From: Pestalotiopsis fici W106-1
Lineage: Eukaryota; Ascomycota; Sordariomycetes; Amphisphaeriales; Sporocadaceae
NCBI RefSeq assembly: GCF_000516985.1
Contig: NW_006917093.1
Span: 5,737,013 to 5,801,012 of the forward strand
DNA: 64,000 bases
Reading direction: 5' to 3'
In this document: piece after piece, positions 10,448 to 20,990 of the stretch
Position numbering within the stretch: position 1 is the stretch's first letter
Layout: every line of letters begins with the position of its first letter
Translations under genes and position numbers: made by a program
Notes under the pieces: model-generated
Databases searched by the model: none
Told to the model about the DNA's origin: nothing
The model's input: only the letters and a program-made list of their open reading frames with translations

Positions 10448-12253
10448 ATGTTGTTGCCTTATAGGCTCTCAATGCGCCAGGCGCCCGTCCTCTCGCGTGG
10501 CGTGTCTCGTTCGCCGGCTTTTCGACGACAGACCTTGCGACACGCCAGCTCTGGAGGAGGTGGTCGGCCTTTGGGGGGACCGGGAGGTAGCGCCGGCCGG
10601 TTCATCGCAGGAGCTGCGGTAGCCTTCGTCGGAGCTGGTCTTATTGTGACTATATATCCGGCTTTTGTCACGGAACCCGCCAAGCCTAGCCATGCGACAA
10701 TCCATTATGAAAAACAGAGACCGACCCCTCAAACGATCGAGGACAACAGGGATATCATCAGTAGCCAGCATTTGCAAGTGAGGAAGAGCTGGGAACATCC
10801 GGGTGTGTATGCTTGGGGCTCCAATACCGGCCGCGTGGCCGCACCAGACTCGCCTGAGACTGTTGTTAAAACACCCAGACGCATTGCATACTTTGATGGG
10901 CAACTACTTCGAGATATTAAGTTGGATCGCAGTTTTGGTGCTGCTGTCACGGAAAAGGGTGATTTGGTTCAGTGGGGGGCAGGTTTCTCAGAAAAGGACC
11001 CAAAGCCCGTCGTCACCCTCAAGGGCAAGGATCTTGTCAAGCTGGCGATTTCCAGAGACCGCATATTGGCACTGAGCAACGGTGGTTCAATCTATACACT
11101 GCCCGTCTCCAGCACTGACCAATCGAGCAGCTCTAAGGAGCAGCCGTCATCATGGCTTGGACTGTGGTCAAACTCTTCGACAGCATCATACCGCAAGCTT
11201 GACGTGCCAAACCTGGCCTGGGGCGAACGTGTGACAGATATTTCATCGGGCCTAGACCATGCACTTGTACTTACCAACAAGGGGCGCCTATTCTCATCTG
11301 CCTCTAGCAACACCGAGTTTCCCTCGCACGGGCAACTTGGTATACCAGGACTTACTTGGGCGACCCGCCCGCAGGGCCCTTATGACCAACCCCACGAGAT
11401 TCCCCAGCTGAAGGGATTCCAAATATCTGATATTGCTACTGGAGATTTTCACTCTTTGGCATTAGATAAGGATGGCAAGGTCTTTGTTTTTGGCGATAAC
11501 TCTTCCGGTCAGCTTGGATTTGAGCCGGAGAAGGAGATTCCGTTCGTGGACGGACCCATTCCCCTTCCTTTTACTACCATTTACAAAGGAACGAATCAGC
11601 GACCTCGTGTGACGTCCGTTGCTGCCGGCGGTGCAAACTCGTTCTTCACGGTTGACGCGACCCGCATTGCTGGCCAGCCTGGCAAAGAGGAAAAGATGGA
11701 AGTTGCACCTGCCAGGAATCTTGGACAGGTCACGGCCGACACCTGGGCGTGTGGCTCGGGAATCTACGGCAGTCTGGGCAATGGGCGATGGACACATGTA
11801 TCCCTCGGTCCTACCAAAATCAAGCCTTTATCAGGTCTTTTTGAGTGGGATGAGAAGAAGAATACCGTTGTTCCAATTCGTTTGGCACGTCTCAGCATCG
11901 GATCTACGCACGCTTCCGCTGTGATGGACAATGTGACCTCAGTTGATACTTCAGCAAAGGCCTCAACAGTCAACGATACCAACTGGGGTGCCGACATTGT
12001 CTGGTGGGGCGGAAATGAGCACTACCAATTGGGCACTGGCAAACGAAATAATGTGAACTCGCCCATCTATTTGAGGCCACTAGATGGTGGTGCAGCGGAT
12101 GCAGAAAAGGGTCGCAAGGGGGAAGAGCACCGATTTCAAATCACGCCTAGAACAACGACAAAAATTGGTGAAGGCGGCAACGCCAGAAAAGTCAGCGTGG
12201 AGCAGAGGGTTGAGTGTGGACGATATGTCACTGCCGTTTACTCCGGAGCATGA
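10448..12253 (+). CDS. Mitochondrial RCC1-repeat protein, FMP25 family
   Basis: Single-exon 601-aa protein. The N-terminus is a typical mitochondrial presequence: Arg/Ser-rich, no acidic residues for about 40 residues (RGVSRSPAFRRQTLRHASS). A hydrophobic inner-membrane anchor follows at about residues 51-73 (FIAGAAVAFVGAGLIVTIYP). The remainder is a series of RCC1-like beta-propeller blades with the characteristic GVYAWGSNTGR, FVFGDNSSGQLGF, TWACGSGIYGSLGNGRW and VWWGGNEHYQLGTG motifs. In yeast, Fmp25 is an inner-membrane protein needed for assembly of respiratory complex III; the same role here is inferred from domain order and targeting. The ATG at 10448 is chosen because it gives the presequence; a second in-frame Met eight codons later is a possible alternative. 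Confidence 0.88.
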   Translation: MLLPYRLSMRQAPVLSRGVSRSPAFRRQTLRHASSGGGGRPLGGPGGSAGRFIAGAAVAFVGAGLIVTIYPAFVTEPAKPSHATIHYEKQRPTPQTIEDNRDIISSQHLQVRKSWEHPGVYAWGSNTGRVAAPDSPETVVKTPRRIAYFDGQLLRDIKLDRSFGAAVTEKGDLVQWGAGFSEKDPKPVVTLKGKDLVKLAISRDRILALSNGGSIYTLPVSSTDQSSSSKEQPSSWLGLWSNSSTASYRKLDVPNLAWGERVTDISSGLDHALVLTNKGRLFSSASSNTEFPSHGQLGIPGLTWATRPQGPYDQPHEIPQLKGFQISDIATGDFHSLALDKDGKVFVFGDNSSGQLGFEPEKEIPFVDGPIPLPFTTIYKGTNQRPRVTSVAAGGANSFFTVDATRIAGQPGKEEKMEVAPARNLGQVTADTWACGSGIYGSLGNGRWTHVSLGPTKIKPLSGLFEWDEKKNTVVPIRLARLSIGSTHASAVMDNVTSVDTSAKASTVNDTNWGADIVWWGGNEHYQLGTGKRNNVNSPIYLRPLDGGAADAEKGRKGEEHRFQITPRTTTKIGEGGNARKVSVEQRVECGRYVTAVYSGA

Positions 12254-12915
12254 GTTTGCGGCGGCGAGGAATGATTTGAAATGATTCGCATTGTGATATG
12301 GAAATGTACATGGTCGGTTCAAGATTTTCTTGCAAGATTCGTTGTAATTGGACGCGACACGGAAAAGATGGAGATGGATCAGGAGGCGTAGCTGGCGTTG
12401 TATGTGATATATAGTTGTTGAGATTCGAGGTCATGCATGTACTTGTAAAAAACGTTTTAAAATACCACCACGCTCAATCTGAAAGAGAAACAGAACCGCC
12501 CCGATACTGCTTGGATTCAATATGGGTTTTTGTTGTTCATTTGTTAAGGCCATTAGCGAGTCTTATGGATGGTGTCGCGTGTTTTTTCTTCAATATTTAG
12601 CGATTCATATTCAACTTGATGGTCACGATTGAATATATTCGACATAGCTTGGCAACGTACAAAATCATAAGCAATTGATCTCTCATTGGTTTCTATTGAG
12701 TTCAATGATTCTCAGGTATTTTCGGAAATCCGGGATATTAATTATACCTCAGAGCACGTGAGATCGCCGAACTTGTATGCAATACTAAATGCTTCCTTTA
12801 TGATAAGTTCATGCTTGTCATGGTTGCGTACGCTGATCAGTGATCAACGAGGATAAGAGTACGAGACAAGAGGAAAAGCTTTTTTCTAAAGTGAGCTCGA
12901 GCATATGAGTCGGAT
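12254..12915. other. Intergenic region downstream of FMP25
   Basis: A+T-rich sequence with no supported gene. It should contain the FMP25 3' UTR. Confidence 0.5.
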
Positions 12916-13290
12916 CTACTTGCCACCCCGCTTTCGAAATCCATTAAGCTGCATGGCAATGTCGGTCGGGTATAGAATTGAATAAATTTGGCAGTGGCGG
13001 CAGGATACAGTCGCCCTCTGGCTTTTCTTCAGGCCAGTATCGTATCCGCACCTAAAGCGAGAGAGATCAGCGCGAAGGATGAACCGACCAGCCGTATATG
13101 ATTCGAATGGCGTGTCTTTCAATATTCTCCGCTTCCAGTTTGACTGTTGCCCACGAAGCCGCCACGTCGTGATATCCACAAGTTCTATCGGGAATCCGAA
13201 TCGTGAGTATTAGCAGCACCAAGAGTTTGATGGCCAGTGCTGACTTCAGTATTGTCCCTTAGTCAATTGAGGGAAATTAGTCGAGATTCA
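12916..13290 (-). other. Possible small or decayed gene (ambiguous frames)
   Basis: Two or three minus-strand frames are open side by side here. One (13179-12916) ends in a basic tail FRKRGGK. Another frame, open from about 13265 down to 13075, reads as a hydrophobic stretch ALAIKLLVLLILTIRIPD followed by CGYHDVAASWATVKLEAENI, but it has no ATG. A third frame around 13050-12950 is also open. I could not build an in-frame spliced model. It may be a pseudogene, a small secreted protein with an unseen first exon, or chance. Confidence 0.2.
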
Positions 13291-15800
13291 GAAATCGACA
13301 AAGATTGGAGGGGGGTTTGCCACCCGGCCCCTTCTATTTGTTGTATTTTCTCTGCTCCAGAAGCACGGGATTTCCATTTTGCGTGGAGGGTTTACTCCGT
13401 GTTATAGGAGAAACCAGAACCACACTCGTGGCTTCGGACAGTCGTGCCGGAGACAAGATCCCGGGTCCTCGGCTTCACCCGTGGCAGGCTTGCACGGCTT
13501 GACAGGTACGTGTGAAAACTACAAAGAGATCGTCCCCTGCGGCCCCCTGGTTCTCTCGGAGCTTTTCTTTCATAATACCCAATTGTGCGGCGTGGAGTCT
13601 ACCGCAATGGTGGTTGGGTGGCAAAGTGGCAGCAGTAATGAGTGGGGGGAAATCATTCCGGCACCCAAACAACAAGTGTCGTGTCGAGTTGAGAGGCGAC
13701 TGGTGAGATAGGCGAGATCTGTGGAGGTTCCTGAAATCTCGCTCGGTGCGACCACTCAGACACCACTGATCCGTTGAAGGGAAGGGGTGGCATGCAGTCA
13801 AGCAGTGAATGGCAAGGGCTTCGAGCCGGAGTGTTTTGGCCGTGGCTCGTTGTCCTAGTGTGCAGCTTTGAGCTCCCGATCTCGAGAACAGCGGGACGGC
13901 CTGGAGATCGGGGAGGGAAGGGGATGCTGGTTTTATAGGCAGATGGGAAAGTAGAGGAGAATCCGATGTTAGCGAGTCAGAAATGCCATTCCACGGGATG
14001 CTAAAACTTCAGAATGTGCACTCGACTTTTCTGATGGATCCATGCAAGCCATGTGGTTCACAACTGCAACCCGATATTGTCAGGAGTCGGCTTTTGCCAC
14101 TATTCCAACGTAGCCTTCCCAGTCAGTCACAGATGTCAAGCCGAGATCAGCGACCAAGATGAATTAGGAATTGCTTATGTCCGTAAAGACCACATCCCAG
14201 CAGCAGCCTTTATTGATCATGTTTGATCTATTTTGGTTTGATTTCACAATGGTGGCTAATGGGGTTGTTGTAGTATATCTTTGGCTATAGCATGGCTGCA
14301 TCCACTAGTTTGCATGTATGTATAGTATACGGGCAGTGAAATATGCGTCTGTGCTCTGGCATAAACTTTATGCATTCGAATCGTCCGTATGCTTGTAGAA
14401 ATGTCTTTATGATATGGATCTCAAGTGCCACTAAAATAAATGAATGACTCTCAAGGGTCAAGAGCAGAACAGCATTAATGATTCAGAATACGGAATTGGC
14501 TGCAGAGGATTGCCCTACTCACGTATTGGGCTACATCTGAATCTCGCAATCGCTGTACGAGCTACTATGTAGATGAATGCAAACCCCTAAAGGCTCCACG
14601 ATGCGATATGAACGGGCGATCTCATCTAGCCAGAGCATCGAACCGCTAACTAAGGCAGGCTGGGAAACGGAAAGGCCGCATCGAATTCCCAAGCAATCTG
14701 CAGCCAAACATATGAGCCTCCCTTTTTACCTCTTTTGAGGCCTCAGGGAATAGTATTCCTGTTATGTATTCCGTACTGGATGGTAGCAGTGTGGCCTGCT
14801 AGGCAAGTCTAGGCCCAATCAGAGTAAGCTTTAGGCCTGGAACCGCTCAAACAAGGTACAGACCGTCCGAGTCGACTACGAGCCGGAGCTGCCTCGATTG
14901 TTGTTAACAACAGCTCATACTTGCCTCTCCCGCCCCTCAAGCCTTTCTCTCATGGAAGGGCTATGAGCAGATTCAGGCAAGCCAGAAAAGGCTGTTCACA
15001 ATGCACAGTACCTTCGTTCCACTCTTTTCTGTATTGGGAAGTGCTAGCAATTAGTCTGTAAAGTCGTTCTTCGGATGCCTCTCCTCCCATGTTGCCATGT
15101 ACATGGACTAGCAGGCATGCAGGCTCACAGCAGATCATTGATAATGTACGTAGGCATAACTTTCCGTTGCATCCATTCATATTCATGGCTGGTTTCCAAG
15201 TCGAGGCACGGCTTAAAAGTTTCTGGTAAGGCTTCCAGAGGCTTCTTCGGCAGAGATCGTGATCCCACCTTGTTCAACAGTCAGATTTGACGTCGAGTGA
15301 CGGAAGAGGGGTCCTGGGGTATCACCATCTCCCGGCTTGTTCCTGAGACCCGAGCAAGCCCCCAAGAGGGCTGGAGGACCCTGATCGACCTGATCTACTA
15401 GAGACAGACAAAAAAATGACAAAAGAAATGCTACCCAACTTGTCGGCGAAAGAGAAGGATGTGTAGAGTTGTGCTGTTGTGATGACATAGGATGGAGCAC
15501 GGTGCCCAATCAGGTTCACGGGAGCGGCGAATGGGGGGATGAATCGTCGATGGCAAGAGGGAAAAGGGCTGGCAGTCTGGGTGGGTTTCGTCAGTGTCCC
15601 AGCAGTTTCCTTGCCGTGGCGTACAGTTACACTTTACCTTGGCGTGTTTTCGCGGTGCGATCGGGCGGACGCTGGTAGAATCTACATTTGACGCATCCCC
15701 ACCACGACCCCATTCTAGACTCACGTCCGGGGAAGAAAGGCCCAGGCTTTGGGCCTGCTGACGGGCAGCGCTGATTGGCTCGACGCTCGCTCAGTCTACG
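13291..15800. other. Gene-poor region upstream of frq
   Basis: About 2.5 kb with only short, overlapping, unrecognisable frames on both strands. It probably includes distal regulatory sequence of frq. A GGCCTGCTAGGCAAGTCTAGG element near 14790 resembles the short repeat seen at 56245 and 57550. Confidence 0.45.
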
Positions 15801-15851
15801 CCTGCGTGGCTCGATTAGCCAAGTCTTGGCCAAAGGCAGATGCAGGACCCT

Positions 15852-15875
15852 GATCCTCACCTATTAGTCCCGATC
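15852..15875 (+). promoter_or_regulatory. Candidate light-response element upstream of frq
   Basis: GATCC at 15852-15856 and CGATC at 15871-15875, 14 nt apart, match the GATNC...CGATN pattern (same N in both halves) described for white-collar-complex sites in the Neurospora frq promoter. More GATC/CGATC words lie nearby at 15652 and 15890-15905. The pair lies about 800 bp before the frq ATG. The motif is short and may be chance; the location supports it. Confidence 0.3.
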
Positions 15876-16650
15876 TTCAGAATATTGCCATCGAGCCGCG
15901 ATCGAGCAGCAATTGAGCTTCGGTGGTAAAATCAGCAGGCGCGGAATATGAACTGAAGCCATGCATCTCAGCACTCACTGTAATCTGGCATCGCGAATTC
16001 AGAAATCTCGATGCAATCGACCGATTCTGGATTTTCGGTGTCGTACCTATACCCATGATCATATCTGTTGACCGTTGTCGACTGCTTTTCCACTTGCAAC
16101 TTGCTGCATCTTCCCTCCAAATAGCACCTCCACCACCACAGCTGAGGTTATTCGCAACATTCATCTCGGCAAACCAACCAACAAGATCGCAAAAACCACA
16201 ACCTGATGCCCCACCAGTCCATCTCGCCATTGCCGACACCTTCCGAATAGCGCCCACTCTACCAATTATACCATTTTTTTTTCTTTCTTATTCTTACTTG
16301 TCCCTACCTCCCCCCCTTGCAGATCTACCAACAACCCCTCTGCTCAGGTCCACCAAAAGACGCCAAGCACCATCAACAAATTTGGTTTTTCTTGAGCAGA
16401 AAGTACACGGAAATGTACGTATGACAATGTGCTGCACGTTGCCTTATCCAATCATGCCAGAAAACTACCACGACGACATTCGTGCCCAAGCTGTTTGTAT
16501 GGCCGGTATCCGATTCTCCGTCCCATCCCACTTCGCAAACCTGTCAACTGAGCTCTGGCGACCCACCCCCAGAAACACCATCATCGGCGCACGTGCTGAC
16601 ATGAGAGTATCACTTGATAGAAGAGGAAGCAAACTCAACTTGCGACATTC
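15876..16650 (+). promoter_or_regulatory. frq leader region with upstream ORFs
   Basis: This segment ends at the frq start codon and contains several upstream ATGs. ATG at 15949 gives a two-codon uORF, ATG at 15961 gives a short uORF, and ATG at 16055 opens an in-frame run that stops at 16652-16654, overlapping the frq ATG (ATGA). There is also a polypyrimidine stretch at 16270-16320. Neurospora frq has a long leader with multiple uORFs and temperature-sensitive splicing; a similar arrangement is likely here. An intron in the leader could remove some of these uORFs. The transcription start cannot be seen. Confidence 0.5.
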
Positions 16651-19635
16651 ATGACCGACTCCGTCGCAAAATCCACCCCCCAAGAAATTGTTGAAGAAGG
16701 CTCCAATGATACCACCATGGTCGACGCCGGTAAAAAGCCAGCAGGCTCGACGCCTCCGCCGGTAACCTATACAAATCCTCGGCGCACGTCACCCGAAAAT
16801 TCCATCACCCTCCGCCATCACCGGATGGCTCGTCAAGCTTCACAGCGAAATCTAGAGAAGCAGCAGGCATTGGCAAGAACGACGAAGCAAACCATCCCAA
16901 TAGTCTCTGTTACGGAATCCCCGCGACGGAATTCTTCGGGGGAGAGCCATGAAACTGGGGTTAGCGATCCGAGGCAATGGTATGAGCAGTCCAACCAGAA
17001 CCACCCCACAACGGCTGGGGCATCGATGGACGTGGATCCGCCCTTCTTCCAGAAGGAATCGGATGATTCGAACGAGGAGGTTAATCTGGTGCCGTCCCAG
17101 AGTCCAGCTTACCGGTTCATGCGAGACAACAGTCAAGGGCTCCTGCGCCCTGGCATTGCACACAGCAGCAGCGCCGATGACTACCGGAGCGTCATTGACG
17201 ATCTTACTATTGAGAATAAGCGTCTGAAGGAGGAGTTGAAGCGCTATCGCCAGATGGGTCCAGACTCGCTCCGCCGGGAAAAGTTGTTTGAGGTCAAGGT
17301 CCACGGCCTGCCCAGTCGAAAGAAGAGAGAACTAGAAGCTGCTCTACGTGACTTCACAACCAGCCTCGATGGATCTAGTGCCGGCGCATCTCCCGCACGT
17401 CGGAAAGACAAGTCCAAAGGCAACAAGGGTCTGGAATCTGTCATGTCAAAACACGCATCATCCTCATCGGGCTCCAACAGCCGCCCCAACCAAACTGACT
17501 CAGCGTATGCATCGATGTCGACAGGCGTCGGGTCTTCAGTTCCATCACTGCCGAGCAAGCTATCCAGTCAAAAGTCCGACAACACGGTGGAGCGTTATTT
17601 GCAAGACATTCCCGAGGGATTGCTACCCAACCTGAGCATACTATTGAGTGAGAAGGAGAAGAAGAAGCTAGTCGTGCGGCGCTTGGAGCAGATCTTTACT
17701 GGCAAGAACTTGGGTCACGCTAGACACAACTCACTCTCACTTGTGCCAGCTGGCACCGACGATGTTGACATGTCAGGGCTGTCTGGTGCTGATGACAAGT
17801 CTCAACAACCCCCCAAAGGTCCAACTTCGGCTGCACTGCCAGCAGAAGCCAGCCGCGAGGCCCATATTTTGCCTCGATGTTTACAAAAGAGTCACTCTCG
17901 GCATAATGTGTCTCCGTCCAACTCTGCTGAAGACCAAACGACTTCTCGAGACACGGGTGACGCTAGCGGTTCGGGTGGTGGTTCTGGACAACGGGACAAC
18001 GGGACGTCCCCACCCGACGCGAAGGCTCCGGATCAGCGCCCGACTCGGCCGAAAGATTTGGATCCCGATCGTCCCTCCGTTCCGGCCGAAAACATGAACT
18101 ATATCCGCCACTTGGGGCTGCACGCGCCCGAATCTCGGAAATTTTCGGCCCAGGATGTGTCGGTGGATGCCGAAGGTTGGGTATATCTCAATCTCTTGTG
18201 TAGTATGGCACAGCTCCACATGTTCAACGTTACACCAGCATTCATCCGCTCCGCTGTTGCAGAAAAGAGTAAACAGTTTCAGCTCTCGCCCGATGGTCGC
18301 AAGATGCGTTGGAGAGGCGGCGGTGAGGGTACCAGATTCAGCAGTGACAGCAGTGGTAGCAATTCAAAGCATGGAGGCTCGAGCCCCGACACTGATGGGT
18401 CTAATGAAAATGATCAGCGAAAGCGACAGAAGTCCCGACCTGCCGGTGGTGATGAGGCCATGACGTCCGAGCCTTCCAAGTTTGGTCATCAAGCATCGGG
18501 TTCCTCGGACGAGTTTCACTACAAGCCCATGTTCGCCCATCACCAGACATCATCATCCGATGAGCAGCCATCCATTGATGAGGAGTCGGGTTCATCAACT
18601 GGTCCTCCGGAAGAGAGTCACTTGGGCATGAACTCCAGGTGGAACTACAGCGGCGTTTCCCGCCCCTCTCAGCGTAAGAGACGCCGTGACGGTGCCATCA
18701 TTTATTATACTGGAGCTCCTTTCTGCACGGATTTGTCGGGAGATGTCGGCAACGACTCTTCTTACAACACCACCTCCTCTGAGCCATCCGCGGCACCAGA
18801 GCTAATTCGTCATGGCTCCGGGTCCTCCATCCCCTTCAAACCACTGAGCAATTTTACATCCCACAGATCCATGATGGACCTGGACTTTAAGCATCGGGAT
18901 GGAGCCTCCGAGGACACTGACACGACGGACGAGATTCAGGCAGATTTCCCGTGGTCTAATTCAAAGCAGTCAGCAAAACTCACAAATCTCGAGGCTAGTG
19001 GTCTTGGTGGTGTTTCTCCTGAGGATCACTTCGTCGTCGTGGTCGCTACGAGTCGTCCCAAGCGTCTCAAACCCACTGGGGTGCATCGCCGGCCTACATT
19101 TGCAAAGACCTCCAGCGAAGAAACCACCATGTCCAAAGACACTACGGAGTCCATGACAGGACGACTTGCCGCACTGTCCACGTGCTCGCCGACGCCGGCA
19201 GGAGTTGCGCAACCGAGAGTCAACATTGTATATTTGAGTGGCAAAGTTGAGCGTCTTCCATCGGCGCCGCTACCTCCACCATCTTTCTTCTTCGGGGCCA
19301 ATTCAAGCTCGTTTGAAACAACTGGCTCGGATTGTAGTGATGACGACGACGACACGGCTCCGCCACACAAGATGCCGTCGTATGCATACTCGGCAAACGG
19401 GGATCTATCATCCAATGATGAGGAGGATGAACATATCGACGATGAGGGAGACGACGATGAGAGTTGCACCACATCTGTGGAGTCGGCCAAGGCCGTTGCT
19501 CCAATTCAGCATGTTTTTGGGCGCAAATCGAGCGCCAAGGCTTCTGACCTGTCCAAAATGACGACAGGAAGTTCAGTTGCCACTGCAGGGGGTGCCATCA
19601 GCGGGTATAGTAGTATGGGGGGAAATGATGTATAA
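16651..19635 (+). CDS. Circadian clock protein FREQUENCY (FRQ)
   Basis: Single-exon 994-aa homologue of Neurospora FRQ (989 aa), the negative element that represses the white-collar complex and scaffolds casein kinase 1. Features in order: conserved N-terminus with SPENSITLRHHR; a coiled coil about residues 175-200 (DDLTIENKRLKEELKRYRQ), which mediates dimerisation in FRQ; a basic nuclear-localisation-like SRKKRE near 221; the conserved block DIPEGLLPNLSILLSEKEKK from about 318 and the block from NMNYIRHLG (about 481) through MAQLHMFNVTPAFIRSAV (about 518-537). The last two correspond by position to the CK1-binding FCD1 and FCD2 of Neurospora. AIIYYTGAPFCTDLSGD (about 682-698) lies in the FRH-interaction part. 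A Ser-rich, very acidic PEST-like tail follows about residue 885. Long Ser/Thr/Pro-rich linkers fit multisite phosphorylation. The N-terminal half has several in-frame methionines that could give short isoforms. Nothing looks truncated. Confidence 0.96.
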   Translation: MTDSVAKSTPQEIVEEGSNDTTMVDAGKKPAGSTPPPVTYTNPRRTSPENSITLRHHRMARQASQRNLEKQQALARTTKQTIPIVSVTESPRRNSSGESHETGVSDPRQWYEQSNQNHPTTAGASMDVDPPFFQKESDDSNEEVNLVPSQSPAYRFMRDNSQGLLRPGIAHSSSADDYRSVIDDLTIENKRLKEELKRYRQMGPDSLRREKLFEVKVHGLPSRKKRELEAALRDFTTSLDGSSAGASPARRKDKSKGNKGLESVMSKHASSSSGSNSRPNQTDSAYASMSTGVGSSVPSLPSKLSSQKSDNTVERYLQDIPEGLLPNLSILLSEKEKKKLVVRRLEQIFTGKNLGHARHNSLSLVPAGTDDVDMSGLSGADDKSQQPPKGPTSAALPAEASREAHILPRCLQKSHSRHNVSPSNSAEDQTTSRDTGDASGSGGGSGQRDNGTSPPDAKAPDQRPTRPKDLDPDRPSVPAENMNYIRHLGLHAPESRKFSAQDVSVDAEGWVYLNLLCSMAQLHMFNVTPAFIRSAVAEKSKQFQLSPDGRKMRWRGGGEGTRFSSDSSGSNSKHGGSSPDTDGSNENDQRKRQKSRPAGGDEAMTSEPSKFGHQASGSSDEFHYKPMFAHHQTSSSDEQPSIDEESGSSTGPPEESHLGMNSRWNYSGVSRPSQRKRRRDGAIIYYTGAPFCTDLSGDVGNDSSYNTTSSEPSAAPELIRHGSGSSIPFKPLSNFTSHRSMMDLDFKHRDGASEDTDTTDEIQADFPWSNSKQSAKLTNLEASGLGGVSPEDHFVVVVATSRPKRLKPTGVHRRPTFAKTSSEETTMSKDTTESMTGRLAALSTCSPTPAGVAQPRVNIVYLSGKVERLPSAPLPPPSFFFGANSSSFETTGSDCSDDDDDTAPPHKMPSYAYSANGDLSSNDEEDEHIDDEGDDDESCTTSVESAKAVAPIQHVFGRKSSAKASDLSKMTTGSSVATAGGAISGYSSMGGNDV

Positions 19636-20435
19636 AGCACACGGCACGAGCGAGCGATCGATTTGATGCATTCGGCAATAAGCGATGATATCCTTTGATG
19701 TCTCTCATATCATGAGGACTTACAAAAAAAAACCACAAACTGGTTTTATGCGAACCTTCAGTATGGTTGACACGGCGTTTTTTTGCATTGAAGTATGGAC
19801 TTCAATTATTAGCGTTTTGGAATTTTTGGAAGTGTTGTCTTCAAACGATGTCCCATAAATGGTACAGATTGGATGAGATATAGAGACGATAATCAATACC
19901 TTTCAACATGGAGAGTTAAAACTTGTGCGTAAACATGGCTCATATGTAGCGGTCGCAATACATCCTTTAATAATTGTTCTGGACAACGCAAGTATATCGA
20001 GTTTCTTCAACGGATCATGACGTTCCTCTCTTAGGTTCACTTGGTACAGATGAGATCCGGCATGCCAATCCTTAGCTCCCCGAGCTTTTCCTACGGGATA
20101 CACAGCGAATTTACAAACACTTGGGTACCGATAATTTAAGCATATCCGACCAAAAACCCGACCACACTCGAGTGTAGTGCACGGCGTGTAGCCATGGAGT
20201 TTATCGATACTGTTGAATGGTAGCTAGACGGAGAGCGTTTGTATTCTGTACGTAAGAACCTCCTTCAGTAACAATCTGTGTTTGATGGTATGATCAATCT
20301 CTACCGCGCCCTTGTGTACATCACGCAGGCTCGAAAGCCCTGTCGGCCGAGCCAATAACTTTGCCCTCGTTCATTCCTGGTAACCACTAGCTAGCATCAT
20401 GAGCCATAGTATTAAAAAAAAAAAAAAAAGTAAAA
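19636..20435. other. Region downstream of frq
   Basis: A+T-rich, no supported ORF. In Neurospora an antisense transcript (qrf) starts downstream of frq; if conserved, its promoter would lie here, but nothing in the sequence identifies it. The region ends in an A16 homopolymer at 20414-20429 next to the assembly gap. Confidence 0.45.
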
Positions 20436-20535
20436 NNNNNNNNNNNNNNNNNNNNNNNNNNNNNNNNNNNNNNNNNNNNNNNNNNNNNNNNNNNNNNNNN
20501 NNNNNNNNNNNNNNNNNNNNNNNNNNNNNNNNNNN
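20436..20535. other. Assembly gap of 100 N
   Basis: Exactly 100 ambiguous bases, the usual placeholder for a scaffold gap of unknown size, directly after a poly-A run. Frames that read across it are artefacts. Confidence 0.98.
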
Positions 20536-20990
20536 GAAAACGAATTCCAGGAAGAGGGAAACGAAAATCATGAGTGATCATTATCTTCATACAGCAAGGA
20601 TTTCGTAATGTGGGTCGTTAAATGCCAGGTACACGAAAACCGACGTGCCGTGATACCGCGGAATCATCTTTTCTGGCATCGCGTCTGTAGTTTCATAATC
20701 GAGTCGCGGCGCTGAGAACCGGATCACCAAGCAAGGTCTCCCGGTGTGAGAACAGGAAATCAGATTGAAAAGATAAGTGAGAAGAATATGGCCACTGGGG
20801 AAAAAAAAAAAAGTGTAAAGAGATCGCAGAAACCAAGACGTGGAGTCGTCGGTGAAACATGAGAGCTAAGAGTCCCAAAACGTAGATAATTGTGCCATAA
20901 TTTGATTGACACGAGCGGAATAGTCCTTGTACGCGACAAGGACTAACGTGAAAACATCATGGAGTTGTACAGCGGGTGAGGACTTTGCAG
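20536..20990. other. Intergenic region between gap and DUF6590 gene
   Basis: No gene recognised. It probably contains the 3' UTR of the DUF6590 gene. Confidence 0.4.

Noticed and set aside
20371..20608. Frames reading across the N gap
   Set aside because: They translate ambiguous bases and a poly-A run; pure artefact.
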